Source: Scandinavium sp036409475 (lineage in GTDB: Bacteria; Pseudomonadota; Gammaproteobacteria; Enterobacterales; Enterobacteriaceae). Taken from it: a stretch of DNA of 64,000 nucleotides. The translations under genes and the position numbers were made by a program. Of the stretch, positions 51,842-60,082 are shown in pieces (position 1 is the stretch's first letter; every line of letters starts with the position of its first letter). The notes beneath the pieces were generated by a model that was given only the letters and a program-made list of their open reading frames with translations, had not been told where the DNA came from and searched no databases. The stretch spans positions 1 through 64,000 of the forward strand of contig NZ_JAYRCK010000015.1 of NCBI RefSeq assembly GCF_036409475.1. Reading direction: 5' to 3'.

Positions 51842-52849
51842 ATGCCTGAGAACGATTTGATCCTCTATACCTCTGAAGATGGCGAGTCCCGGTTTACCTT
51901 GCGTCAATTAGGTGGACAGGTCTGGCTCACGCAACTGGAGATGGGCGAGTTGTATCAAACCACCAAGCAGAATATTGGCAAGCACGTGAAAAGCGTGATC
52001 GCAGAGGGAGAGCTGTCTGAAGAGGCAGTTGTAAACCGTAAGTTTACTACTGGATCGGATGGAAAAGCGTATCTGACATTACTCTATTCACTTCCGATGA
52101 TCATCGCTGTCGGCTATCGCGTTCGATCGTCACGGGGAACCCAATTCAGGCAATGGGCGACCCAAACGCTTGGTGAATACCTGACCAAAGGTTTTGCCAT
52201 GGATGATGAACGGCTGAAAAATCCAAAATGGGATTATTTTGATGAGCTGTTGGAGCGTATCCGTGATATTCGTTCTTCCGAACTGCGCTTCTATCAAAAG
52301 ATTCGAGACCTTTTCACGCTCGCCGAAGATTACAGGGCCAATGAAAAAGAAACAGGTTTGCTTTTTGCTGAGGTACAAAATAAGTTGTTTTTTGCCGTGA
52401 CAGGCTATACCGCTGCTGAATTGATCGTGCAGAGAGCTGATGCCAGTAAAATAAATATGAATTTGCTGAGCTTCAAAGGAGTCAGAGTACGTAAGGCCGA
52501 TGTGGTCATTGCGAAGAACTACCTCGATGAAAATGAACTGGATAATCTTAATCGCCTCTGCTCTATGTTCTTTGAATTTGCAGAATTTCGGGCAAAACAA
52601 AAAAAGCATGTGTTGCTGGCGGACTGGCGACAGTTCATCGACAAATTTATGGCGTTTAACGAGCAACCGCTGCTCAAGCATTGCGGCTCTCTTAGCCACG
52701 AGCAGATGGTCTCCATTGCACATGAACGCTATGCGTCATTTGATAAAATCAGAACAACAGAAAATGCCATTGAGGCTGACCGTCTGGAGTTAGATCAATT
52801 GGAACAGCTTGAAAAAAAACTGACGCAGAAAAGCAAACTCAAGGGATAG
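51842..52849 (+). CDS. rhuM: RhuM-family protein
   Basis: 335 residues from the ATG at 51842. The N-terminal block VWLTQLEMGELYQTTKQNIGKHVKSV is the RhuM domain's DNA-binding-like part. The middle (WDYFDELLERIRDIRSSELRFYQKIRDL) and the segment LLFAEVQNKLFFAVTGYTAAELI are also characteristic. The name comes from the Salmonella SPI-3 gene. Members are often near Fic/Doc or mobile-island genes, and the biochemical role is unknown. A single gene here, with AT-richer codons than its neighbours, consistent with acquisition. The C-terminus is a coiled coil (EADRLELDQLEQLEKKL). Confidence 0.85.
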   Translation: MPENDLILYTSEDGESRFTLRQLGGQVWLTQLEMGELYQTTKQNIGKHVKSVIAEGELSEEAVVNRKFTTGSDGKAYLTLLYSLPMIIAVGYRVRSSRGTQFRQWATQTLGEYLTKGFAMDDERLKNPKWDYFDELLERIRDIRSSELRFYQKIRDLFTLAEDYRANEKETGLLFAEVQNKLFFAVTGYTAAELIVQRADASKINMNLLSFKGVRVRKADVVIAKNYLDENELDNLNRLCSMFFEFAEFRAKQKKHVLLADWRQFIDKFMAFNEQPLLKHCGSLSHEQMVSIAHERYASFDKIRTTENAIEADRLELDQLEQLEKKLTQKSKLKG

Positions 52850-52855
52850 GCGAAG

Positions 52856-52883
52856 GTCCTCTGCCACCAAAGCAGCAGAGGAC
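52856..52883. terminator. Hairpin between rhuM and rhaM
   Basis: Arms GTCCTCTGC/GCAGAGGAC with a 10-nt loop between the convergent stop codons. No T-run, so it may act by RNA stabilisation or as a weak terminator. Confidence 0.5.
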
Positions 52884-52891
52884 AACAGAGA

Positions 52892-53206
52892 TTATTCCAG
52901 CCAGAACACTTCTTTCAGTTCCGTACTCACCGGGCTGTTATCCGGATTAGACGGCATCACTTCACCCATGTATTTCCACCAACGCTGGCAGACATCGGTG
53001 CTGGCGACAGCATTCCAGCGTTCCTCGGATTCAATTTCTACCGTGGCGAACAGCAGGTTCCGCGCTTTATCCAGATAGATAGCGTAATGGTGCGCGCCGT
53101 GGTCTTTAAGCACCGATTCCAGCTCTGGCCAGATTGGATTATGGCGGCGCTCATATTCATCGTGCGTGTGCGGATGCACCTGCATGACAAACGCTTTGCG
53201 GATCAT
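52892..53206 (-). CDS. rhaM: L-rhamnose mutarotase RhaM
   Basis: 104 residues, the E. coli length. Conserved MIRKAFVMQVHPHTHDEYERR with the catalytic His, and WWKYMGEVM. It interconverts alpha- and beta-L-rhamnopyranose in the cytoplasm. Last gene of the rhamnose run, overlapping the fucO-type gene by 4 bp. Confidence 0.96.
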   Translation of the reverse strand: MIRKAFVMQVHPHTHDEYERRHNPIWPELESVLKDHGAHHYAIYLDKARNLLFATVEIESEERWNAVASTDVCQRWWKYMGEVMPSNPDNSPVSTELKEVFWLE

Positions 53207-54351
53207 AAAGCCTCCAGATAGAGTTCACGCACTTCGTCGCGGCTGGCGGTGCGCGGGTTGCATGGTGCGCACGGATCAGCGAGGGCTTTGTCCAGCCAGC
53301 CTTCGATATCCGCTTTGGTCACGCCGAGTTTGCTGAAGCCAGAAGGAATACCCACTCGGGCGCTCAGATCGCGAATGGCCTGAATCGCCGACATGCTCGC
53401 CGCTTCATCTGTCATTCCACGAGTCTCAACACCCATGGCTTGTGCTACGCGAGCGAAACGCGCCACGGCTTTTGGTCGGTTAAAGTTTTCGATGATGGGC
53501 AGCAGGATGGCGTTACAAACACCGTGCGGCAGGTTGTGGGTTGCGCCAGGCTGATGCGCCAGGGCATGCACCAAACCCAGACCGGCGCTGTTAAAGGCCA
53601 TCCCCGCCAGATACTGACCGAAGGCCATTTGCTCGCGTGCTTCCAGATTGTGGCCATTGTCCACTGCTTGCGGCAGCCAAAGCGTGATCAAACGAATCGC
53701 TTCCAGCGCGTTGGCATCAGTCAGTGGATGCGCACCGATGGAAACATAGGCTTCGATAGCGTGCGTCAGTGCATCCATACCTGTTGCTGCGGTCACGGCA
53801 GCAGGAATATCGAGCATTACGCTGGCATCGTCTACCGCGATATCCGGAATAATGTTCGAGTCGATAATCACTTCTTTGACCTGGCGCTCGCTGTCGATGA
53901 TGACCGCGTTGCTGGTCATCTCTGCTGCTGTGCCTGCGGTGGTGTTGATGGCAACCAGATGCACGCCTGGGTTTTTCACTTTGCCAACGCCGGAATAGTT
54001 TGTTGACGGGCCTGGGTTTGCGGTGAGGATTTTAATGGCTTTCGCTGTATCAATCGGGCTGCCGCCGCCGAAGGCAATGATGTAATCGCATTCGGCATCG
54101 CGATAAGCCTGATACCCTTTTTGCACCAGGGCTTCCGTTGGGTTTGGGAAAACCTCATCGAACAGTTGCCAGGACATCTCATGCTCGTCCATGGCGGTGA
54201 ACAGGCTATTGAGCAGCCCCATTTTGACCAACTGACCGTCGGTGACAATCAGGGCTTTACCCCATTGTTTGCCTGAGACCAGATTGACCATATCGCCAAT
54301 AGCACCTGCACCGTGCAGGCTGATTTTTGGAAGTGCCAACATAAAGCTCAT
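53203..54351 (-). CDS. fucO: Lactaldehyde reductase (FucO type)
   Basis: 382 residues from the ATG at 54351 (AGGAGA upstream), the FucO length. Iron-dependent group III alcohol dehydrogenase: GGGSPIDTAKAI (NAD binding), and metal ligands in DALTHAIEAYVS and HALAHQPGATHNLPHG. It reduces the L-lactaldehyde released by RhaD to 1,2-propanediol, regenerating NAD+ anaerobically. In E. coli this gene is at the fuc locus; here it is inside the rha cluster. 31 in-frame upstream codons are not part of the family. Confidence 0.95.
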   Translation of the reverse strand: MSFMLALPKISLHGAGAIGDMVNLVSGKQWGKALIVTDGQLVKMGLLNSLFTAMDEHEMSWQLFDEVFPNPTEALVQKGYQAYRDAECDYIIAFGGGSPIDTAKAIKILTANPGPSTNYSGVGKVKNPGVHLVAINTTAGTAAEMTSNAVIIDSERQVKEVIIDSNIIPDIAVDDASVMLDIPAAVTAATGMDALTHAIEAYVSIGAHPLTDANALEAIRLITLWLPQAVDNGHNLEAREQMAFGQYLAGMAFNSAGLGLVHALAHQPGATHNLPHGVCNAILLPIIENFNRPKAVARFARVAQAMGVETRGMTDEAASMSAIQAIRDLSARVGIPSGFSKLGVTKADIEGWLDKALADPCAPCNPRTASRDEVRELYLEAL

Positions 54352-54383
54352 ATGTATTCTCCTTAACATTGTTGATTTTTCCT

Positions 54384-54450
54384 GCCCGGTGGCGCTGGGC
54401 TTGTCTGGCCTACAACTTCGTAGGCCGGGTAAACGCAGTGCCACCCGGCA
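54384..54450. repeat. REP pair (BIME) between the permease and fucO
   Basis: Inverted pair GCCCGGTGGCGCTGGGC...GGCCTAC and GTAGGCCGGGTAAACGC...CCACCCGGC, separated by AACTTC. It ends at the permease stop codon and probably protects the upstream transcript. Confidence 0.85.
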
Positions 54451-55455
54451 TTAGATCCGTCTTCGTTGCATGATCCGGCGAGTAATAATGGGCAGTGAAA
54501 TCACCACGATCAGCATCGCGCCAATGATTATCGACATCACGATACCTGGCACGTTAAGCAGGCTCAGGCCGAAGGTCACCAGACCCATCAGGAAGGCGGC
54601 GATGATCACGCCCGGCATACTGCCTGAACCCCCGAGGATATTGACGCCGCCGAGCACCGCCATGGTCACCACCGAAAGCTCCCAACCCAGTGCGATGGTG
54701 GGGCGCGTGCTGCCTAAACGTGACGTCAGCAGCACGGCGGCAAGGCCTGACATCAACCCTACCAGCACAAACAAAATCAGGTTGTGACGCTTGACGTTAA
54801 TTCCGGAATACCATGCACCCGTCGGGTTATTGCCGATGGCAAACGTGCGGCGGCCAAAGTTCGTTTTATGCAGCAGGAAGGTAAACACCACGGCGAGCAC
54901 GATAAACAGCGTGAACTCGAAGGAGAGCGCCTCCCAGACGTAGCCTTGGCCAAACCAGGCGAAGCTTGCCGGATACTGGTTCAGCGCCTGATCGCCCAGC
55001 AGAATGTAAGAAATTCCGCGGAACAGGCTCATGGTGCCGATGGTTATCACGATGGAAGAGAGGTTGAGCCGGGTGACCAACAAGCCATTGAGCAACCCGC
55101 ACAACACGCCAACGCCAGGCCCCACGCAGACGAGGAGCGGGGTGTCCATTCCTGCGGCTGCGCAAAAGCCCATCGCGGTGGAACTCAGTGCAATGATGGC
55201 CGCCACGGAGAGATCAATTTCCCGGGCGATGATCAGCATCGCCATCGGCAGCACAATGATCGCTTTTTCGGTGAAGTTGAACGTTGCATCTGAAAGATTC
55301 CAGATGTTGAGGAAGTAAGGCGAAGCGAGGGCGTTCGCCACGAAGACCAGCAGCGTCACCGACAGTAAAAACCCTTCCCAGCACGCCAGGCGCTGGAAAA
55401 TAGAAGGGGTCGGTGAGGGCGTCTGCATGTCGTCAGAGGTCAGCATTTTACTCAT
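54451..55455 (-). CDS. rhaQ: Rhamnose ABC importer permease 2 (RhaQ type)
   Basis: 334 residues, RbsC/AraH-family permease with about 9-10 TM helices and family block VITIGTMSLFRGISYILLGD. Position after ATPase and first permease matches rhaSTPQ of rhizobia. It forms the inner-membrane pore with the other permease. It overlaps the RhaP-type gene by 4 bp. Confidence 0.88.
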   Translation of the reverse strand: MSKMLTSDDMQTPSPTPSIFQRLACWEGFLLSVTLLVFVANALASPYFLNIWNLSDATFNFTEKAIIVLPMAMLIIAREIDLSVAAIIALSSTAMGFCAAAGMDTPLLVCVGPGVGVLCGLLNGLLVTRLNLSSIVITIGTMSLFRGISYILLGDQALNQYPASFAWFGQGYVWEALSFEFTLFIVLAVVFTFLLHKTNFGRRTFAIGNNPTGAWYSGINVKRHNLILFVLVGLMSGLAAVLLTSRLGSTRPTIALGWELSVVTMAVLGGVNILGGSGSMPGVIIAAFLMGLVTFGLSLLNVPGIVMSIIIGAMLIVVISLPIITRRIMQRRRI

Positions 55456-56456
55456 GATTTCACCGCCTGTTTCTGTCGGGCCATCGCCGCATCACGCAGA
55501 ATGAGACGCCCTTTACGCTTGTTGCCGCGCTCGTTGAGCACCACCGCAATCACAATGACCGCGCCGGAAATTGCCATTTGCCAGAAAGGCGAAACGCCGA
55601 TAATCGGCAAGGCGTTATTAATCACGCCGAGAAACAGAGCGCCAAACAAACAGCCGAGTACGCGCCCGGTGCCGCCCATGGTGCTGATGCCGCCGATCAC
55701 ACAAGCCGCCACGACCTGCAATTCGAAGCCGTTAGCGACATCGACATAGGCCACGGCAAAGCGGGAAATCCACAGATAGCCGCAAAAACCCGCCAACGCA
55801 CCGGACAGGCAGAAGCTGACAAACTGCATTTTTCCGGCGTTGATGCCGGTGTAATACGCCGCCGTCGCGTTGCCACCTGCGGTATAAAGTGCACGACCGG
55901 TACGGCTGTAGCGCAGGAAATAGCCCACGATAAACAGCGCTGCGATGGCAAACCAGCTCAGCACCGGCAACCCGAGCAGAGGCGTACGTTGCAGGCCGAG
56001 AAACGCAGGGCTCATCTGATTGGCGTTCACCCAGCCGCCATTGGACAGCAGGAAAATAATCCCGCGGTAAATGCTCATGGTGCCGAGCGTCACCACTATC
56101 GCCGGGATGCCTAATTTCCAGACCAGCAACCCATTGATGATGCCCATCAGCAGGCCGAGTAACGTGGCGAGCGCCAGCAGCGCGATGACCGGAATATCCG
56201 GATGATGGAAATTGAGCAGAGCGACAATCATCCCGGTGAGTGCCAGATTGGCCGCCATCGACAAATCGATGCCCTTGGTGAGCAGCACCATCATTTGCCC
56301 GAGCGCGAGGATGATTAGAATCGAGGTGTCATTGAACATCTCGACCAGATTGCCCGGCGCGATAAACGACGGTGTGCGGCTGCCAATCGCCAACACCAGA
56401 AGCACAATCACCGCCGCGAGCAGGGCTTCGCGATTTTTTAGCAGTTGCTGCATCAT
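55452..56456 (-). CDS. rhaP: Rhamnose ABC importer permease 1 (RhaP type)
   Basis: 334 residues, RbsC-family permease: GQMMVLLTKGIDLSMAANLAL, VVTLGTMSIYRGIIFLLSNG and the EAA-like loop GGNATAAYYTGI. About 9-10 TM helices, with a basic C-terminal tail. It overlaps the ATPase gene and the second permease by 4 bp each. Confidence 0.88.
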   Translation of the reverse strand: MMQQLLKNREALLAAVIVLLVLAIGSRTPSFIAPGNLVEMFNDTSILIILALGQMMVLLTKGIDLSMAANLALTGMIVALLNFHHPDIPVIALLALATLLGLLMGIINGLLVWKLGIPAIVVTLGTMSIYRGIIFLLSNGGWVNANQMSPAFLGLQRTPLLGLPVLSWFAIAALFIVGYFLRYSRTGRALYTAGGNATAAYYTGINAGKMQFVSFCLSGALAGFCGYLWISRFAVAYVDVANGFELQVVAACVIGGISTMGGTGRVLGCLFGALFLGVINNALPIIGVSPFWQMAISGAVIVIAVVLNERGNKRKGRLILRDAAMARQKQAVKS

Positions 56457-57964
56457 GCGGCTTCCCTCCCGGCACCGCTGGCGGCACTGACAATCACTTC
56501 CGCCGTTGCTTCGCCTGCGCGGTATTCCGCCACCATCAGGCCTTCATGCATCACTATGATGCGATCGGCCATGCCCATCACTTCCGGCAATTCAGAGGAC
56601 ACCATGATCACCGCCAGTCCCTGGCCGACCAGCTCGGACATAAACTGGTGCACAGCGGCTTTCGAGCCGATATCGATGCCTTTGGTCGGCTCATCGAGAA
56701 TGATCACTTCCGGATGCGTGGCGAGCCATTTACTGATGACGACTTTTTGCTGATTGCCGCCAGACAGCGTTTCGACCGCCTGCCGCCAGCTAAAGGCTTT
56801 CACCTGCAGGCGTTTGGCGTAATCGTCAGCCAGTTGCCATTCGCGTTCATCGTGCAGAACGCCGTTAGGATTCAATTTACGTAACTGTGGCAGGCTGATG
56901 TTTTGGGCAATCGGGAGCTGAATAATCGCCCCTTGTTTTTGCCGTTCTTCCGGCACGCAGACGATACCCGCATTTATGGCATCGGCTGGTTGGTGGAACT
57001 GCATGGCTTTGCCATTCAGCAGAATTTCGCCTGCAGAAGGGCGTGTCACGCCGGAAAGCGCCTGCATCAGTTCAGTGCGCCCGGCACCGACCAGGCCATA
57101 AAACCCGAGAATTTCGCCTTTACGCAGGGTGAAATTGATATGGGCAAATTCGGTCGGATGGCACAGGTCTTTCACTTCCAGCACGGTGTCGCCCGGTTCG
57201 CAGGCTACTTTTGGGAAGGTTTGGGTGATGGAGCGGCCCACCATCATCGCCACCATCCGTTCTTCGGTGATGTCGTGAATATCTCCCTCACCAACGAACA
57301 CGCCGTCACGCAGAATGGTGTAATGATCGGCGAGTTCGAAAATTTCATCAAACTTATGCGAAATGAACAGAATGGCTTTGCCGTCCTGTTTCAGGCGCTC
57401 AACTATCTGATAGAACTCCAGAATTTCGTGCTGAGACAGCGCGGCCGTCGGTTCGTCCAGAATCACCACCTGCGCATCAAAAGACAGGGCGCGAGCGATA
57501 GCCACCATGTGGCGCTGGGCGATGCTAAGCGTTTTTAACGTCGCACGCGGATCAATCTGCACTTCCAGACGCGCCAGTAAAGCCTGCGCCCGACGGTGCA
57601 TTTCCGGCCAGTCGAGCTTTTTCAGCCAGCCTTTATACACATACTGACCAGCAAAAATGTTCTCGGTGACGGACAGCTCATCGAAAAGCACCGTTTCCTG
57701 GTGGATAGCCGTGATCCCCACTTTGTGCGCTGAATCTGGCGTGGGGAGTTGAATAGGGATCGCTTTATAAAGCAGTTCGCCTTCGTCAGGCTGATAAATG
57801 CCGGTCATCACTTTGACCAGCGTGGATTTTCCTGCACCGTTTTCGCCAATCAGCGCGGTGACTTTGCCAGGCCATAGGCTGAGCTGCACGTTTTCCAGCG
57901 CGCGTACGCCCGGGAAAAACTTGCTGATGCCCGTGAGCTGGAGCAGCGGGGTGGATGTGGTCAT
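56453..57964 (-). CDS. rhaT: Rhamnose ABC importer ATPase (RhaT type)
   Basis: 503 residues with two fused ABC domains as in RbsA/XylG. Domain 1: Walker A GENGAGKST, degenerate signature LSIAQRHM, Walker B VVILDEPTAAL. Domain 2: degenerate Walker A GLVGAGRTE, signature LSGGNQQK, Walker B VIILDEPTKGID. It energises uptake of L-rhamnose. The symbol follows rhizobial naming and is not the E. coli rhaT symporter. Starts 120 bp after the binding-protein gene, the gap being filled by a palindromic repeat. Confidence 0.93.
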   Translation of the reverse strand: MTTSTPLLQLTGISKFFPGVRALENVQLSLWPGKVTALIGENGAGKSTLVKVMTGIYQPDEGELLYKAIPIQLPTPDSAHKVGITAIHQETVLFDELSVTENIFAGQYVYKGWLKKLDWPEMHRRAQALLARLEVQIDPRATLKTLSIAQRHMVAIARALSFDAQVVILDEPTAALSQHEILEFYQIVERLKQDGKAILFISHKFDEIFELADHYTILRDGVFVGEGDIHDITEERMVAMMVGRSITQTFPKVACEPGDTVLEVKDLCHPTEFAHINFTLRKGEILGFYGLVGAGRTELMQALSGVTRPSAGEILLNGKAMQFHQPADAINAGIVCVPEERQKQGAIIQLPIAQNISLPQLRKLNPNGVLHDEREWQLADDYAKRLQVKAFSWRQAVETLSGGNQQKVVISKWLATHPEVIILDEPTKGIDIGSKAAVHQFMSELVGQGLAVIMVSSELPEVMGMADRIIVMHEGLMVAEYRAGEATAEVIVSAASGAGREAA

Positions 57965-57984
57965 TGAGGGTTCTCCGCAAGATT

Positions 57985-58080
57985 CCCCTCACCCTAACCC
58001 TCTCCCCAAAGGGGAGAGGGGACAGTGCAGAACTGGTTTTCCCCCTCTCCCTTTCAGGGAGAGGGCCGGGGTGAGGGTTG
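57985..58080. repeat. Composite GC-rich palindromic repeat
   Basis: Outer arms CCCCTCACCCTAACC/GGGGTGAGGGTTGG enclose two hairpins, CCTCTCCCC/GGGGAGAGG (stem 1) and CCCTCTCCCT/AGGGAGAGGG (stem 2). A dispersed enterobacterial repeat class distinct from REP. It lies between the binding-protein and ATPase genes. A shorter relative is at 60043-60076. Confidence 0.8.
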
Positions 58081-58084
58081 GTGA

Positions 58085-59071
58085 TCAGAAAATTTTGGAG
58101 AACTTATCAATGTTGCTCGCATCGTAGACAAACGGCTTCGCCATCGCGCCGTTGCCTTCAGCATCCAGCTGCACTTTGCCCAGTTTGCCCATGCTGGCTT
58201 CGGTTTTGGTTGCCGTGCCTTTTACCAGGTCATCCGCTAAATAGGTGGCGGCATAACCCAGATCGATAGGGTTCCAGATAGCAAAGCTTTTGGTCGCGCC
58301 AGATTTCACCGCGCCCGCCATTTCAGACGGCAGGCCCAGACCGGTGACATACACTTTGCCTATTTTGCCCTGATCTTTCACTGCCTGCGCTGCGGCCACA
58401 ATCCCGACAGACGACGGCGAGACGATCACTTTCAGGTCAGGCCAGGTTTTCAGCAGACCGACCGCTTCGCGGTAGCTTTTATCAGAAAGATCGTCGCCAT
58501 AAGCGACCGTCACCAGATTGACGGACGGATACTGCGACTGCACTTTCTTCATTTCTGCAATCCAGGTGTTCTGGTTGGTCGAGGTTGGGGTGGCGCTCAG
58601 AATGGCGACATCGCCTTTCTCGACGTTCAGCGCTTTCAGCGCATCGGCGGCAAGCGACATGTTGGTTTCGCCCACCAACTGGCTGTTCGAAGGATTCAGG
58701 TGGATCTGCCGACCCGCTTGCGCCACGCCGGAATCCCAGGAAACCACTTTGATGCCACGCTGCATGGCTTTTTTCAGCACAGGCACTAAAGCATCCGGAT
58801 CGTTAGCGGAGATGGCGATCGCATCGACACCCTGGGCGATCAGACCATTGAGCACTTCGATCTGTGCTTCGGCGGTGGTGGTGGTTGGGCCGGTATAAAT
58901 GACTTTGACGTCACCTAACTCTTTCGCCGCTTCCTGCGCGCCAACGTTCGCTGCTTCAAAAAAGCCATTTCCTAATGATTTTGCCACGAGGGCAATTTTG
59001 ACTTCTGCTAATGCGGAACCGGACAACGCCAATGCGGCAACGGTGAGGATCAAGCTTGCTTTTATTTTCAT
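58085..59071 (-). CDS. rhaS (rhizobial sense): Rhamnose ABC importer periplasmic binding protein (RhaS type)
   Basis: 328 residues. Sec signal peptide of 22 residues (ends SALA), then a type I periplasmic binding fold (VKIALVAKSLGNGFFEA, IAISANDPDALVPVLKKA). Order and similarity fit the rhamnose-binding component of rhizobial rhaSTPQ; the gene is unrelated to the AraC-type activator RhaS at 63108. The most abundant component is usually encoded first, and the repeat after it fits differential mRNA stability. Confidence 0.9.
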   Translation of the reverse strand: MKIKASLILTVAALALSGSALAEVKIALVAKSLGNGFFEAANVGAQEAAKELGDVKVIYTGPTTTTAEAQIEVLNGLIAQGVDAIAISANDPDALVPVLKKAMQRGIKVVSWDSGVAQAGRQIHLNPSNSQLVGETNMSLAADALKALNVEKGDVAILSATPTSTNQNTWIAEMKKVQSQYPSVNLVTVAYGDDLSDKSYREAVGLLKTWPDLKVIVSPSSVGIVAAAQAVKDQGKIGKVYVTGLGLPSEMAGAVKSGATKSFAIWNPIDLGYAATYLADDLVKGTATKTEASMGKLGKVQLDAEGNGAMAKPFVYDASNIDKFSKIF

Positions 59072-59119
59072 TGCTTTTACTCCACTAAGAGTTAGTTGTA
59101 GGGATTGCAGGTGTAATTT

Positions 59120-59143
59120 CGCCCCGTCTCAGTGAGCGGGGCG
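59120..59143 (-). other. Hairpin between rhaD and the ABC binding-protein gene
   Basis: Arms CGCCCCG/CGGGGCG in the 80-bp gap, with no T-run on the minus strand. Possible partial attenuator or stabiliser after rhaD. Confidence 0.5.
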
Positions 59144-59151
59144 CGATGTTG

Positions 59152-59982
59152 TTATTGGTACAAATCTAACGCTGACTGCATCGGGGTGACGCCAAAGCGC
59201 TTGCCGAGGGCAACCAGTTCTTCCCGGGTGATGGTCTGTTTCATGCCACCCATCGAGTAAATCTTCACTAAAACTTCAGCCGATTTTTCCGCGGTGTCGA
59301 TCAGACCAAACGCTTCATCCAGGGTTGGGCCACTGCCGAATACGCCATGGAATGGCCACAGCACCAGCGAGTGTTGCTGCATTTCAATGGCGGTTGCCTG
59401 GCCGATTTCATCGGTACCTGGCACCATCCACGGCAGGATGCCGACGCCGTCCGGGAACACCACCAGACACTCGGTGCTGCCTTCCCACAGTTTGCGGGTG
59501 ATGAGGTTGGCGTTGTTTTCCAGCACGTAGGTCAGGGCGATCAGGTTGGTCGCATGGCAGTGCATGATCACGCGGTCTTTGCCGTGGGTCGCCTTGATGC
59601 GTTCGCAATGGGAAAGGAAGTGCGCTGGCAGTTCAGAGGTTGGCACCGCTTCGTGAGTCAGTCCCCAAAGAATGTGGTAGCCCGCACCGTCGCTGTCGAC
59701 TTTCACCACACCGAGGTTAGCGGCTGGGTCGAGCTGGACGTTACGGAAGAATTTGCCGGAACCGGTGACGATAAACGGTGTATTGGCGAGCAGCGGCATC
59801 GGCTGGCTCAGCGCGATGTAACGTGGCTGCTTGTGAAAATCTGCTTCGTAAGGGGCGATGTCTGCTTCATCAAGACGCAGTGTCAGGTTGCCGCCGTTGC
59901 GTTCATCCCAGCCTTTCAGCCAGGCATCGGAGGTGGCTTTGATCATGCCCTGAGCGAACCAGGAATCAGTAATGGTCTGCAT
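59152..59982 (-). CDS. rhaD: Rhamnulose-1-phosphate aldolase
   Basis: 276 residues from the ATG at 59982. Class II zinc aldolase of the AraD/FucA family: the NGGNLTLRLD N-terminal block, VPTSELPAH with the catalytic Glu, and Zn ligands in MHCHATN and WPFHGVFG. It cleaves L-rhamnulose-1-phosphate into DHAP and L-lactaldehyde. Two residues longer than in E. coli (C-terminal LDLYQ). Confidence 0.97.
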   Translation of the reverse strand: MQTITDSWFAQGMIKATSDAWLKGWDERNGGNLTLRLDEADIAPYEADFHKQPRYIALSQPMPLLANTPFIVTGSGKFFRNVQLDPAANLGVVKVDSDGAGYHILWGLTHEAVPTSELPAHFLSHCERIKATHGKDRVIMHCHATNLIALTYVLENNANLITRKLWEGSTECLVVFPDGVGILPWMVPGTDEIGQATAIEMQQHSLVLWPFHGVFGSGPTLDEAFGLIDTAEKSAEVLVKIYSMGGMKQTITREELVALGKRFGVTPMQSALDLYQ

Positions 59983-60003
59983 AGTCTTTCTTTCCTTCAC
60001 ATT

Positions 60004-60033
60004 GCCGGGTGGCGCTGCGCTTACCCGGCCTAC
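60004..60033. repeat. REP element
   Basis: GCCGGGTGGCGCTGCGC followed by TTACCCGGCCTAC, a typical REP unit in the rhaA-rhaD gap. Confidence 0.8.
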
Positions 60034-60042
60034 TCATAAGAT

Positions 60043-60076
60043 TCCCCTCTCCCCGACTTTTTCCCTCAGGGAGAGG
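60043..60076. repeat. Partial copy of the GC-rich palindromic repeat
   Basis: CCCCTCTCCCC then CCCTCAGGGAGAGGG, matching one hairpin of the composite repeat at 57985-58080. Confidence 0.65.
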
Positions 60077-60082
60077 GTGGAA

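Noticed and set aside
57985..58080. Palindromic repeats considered as a CRISPR array or attachment site
   Set aside because: Only two non-identical hairpins, no regular spacers and no cas genes; fits a dispersed intergenic repeat.
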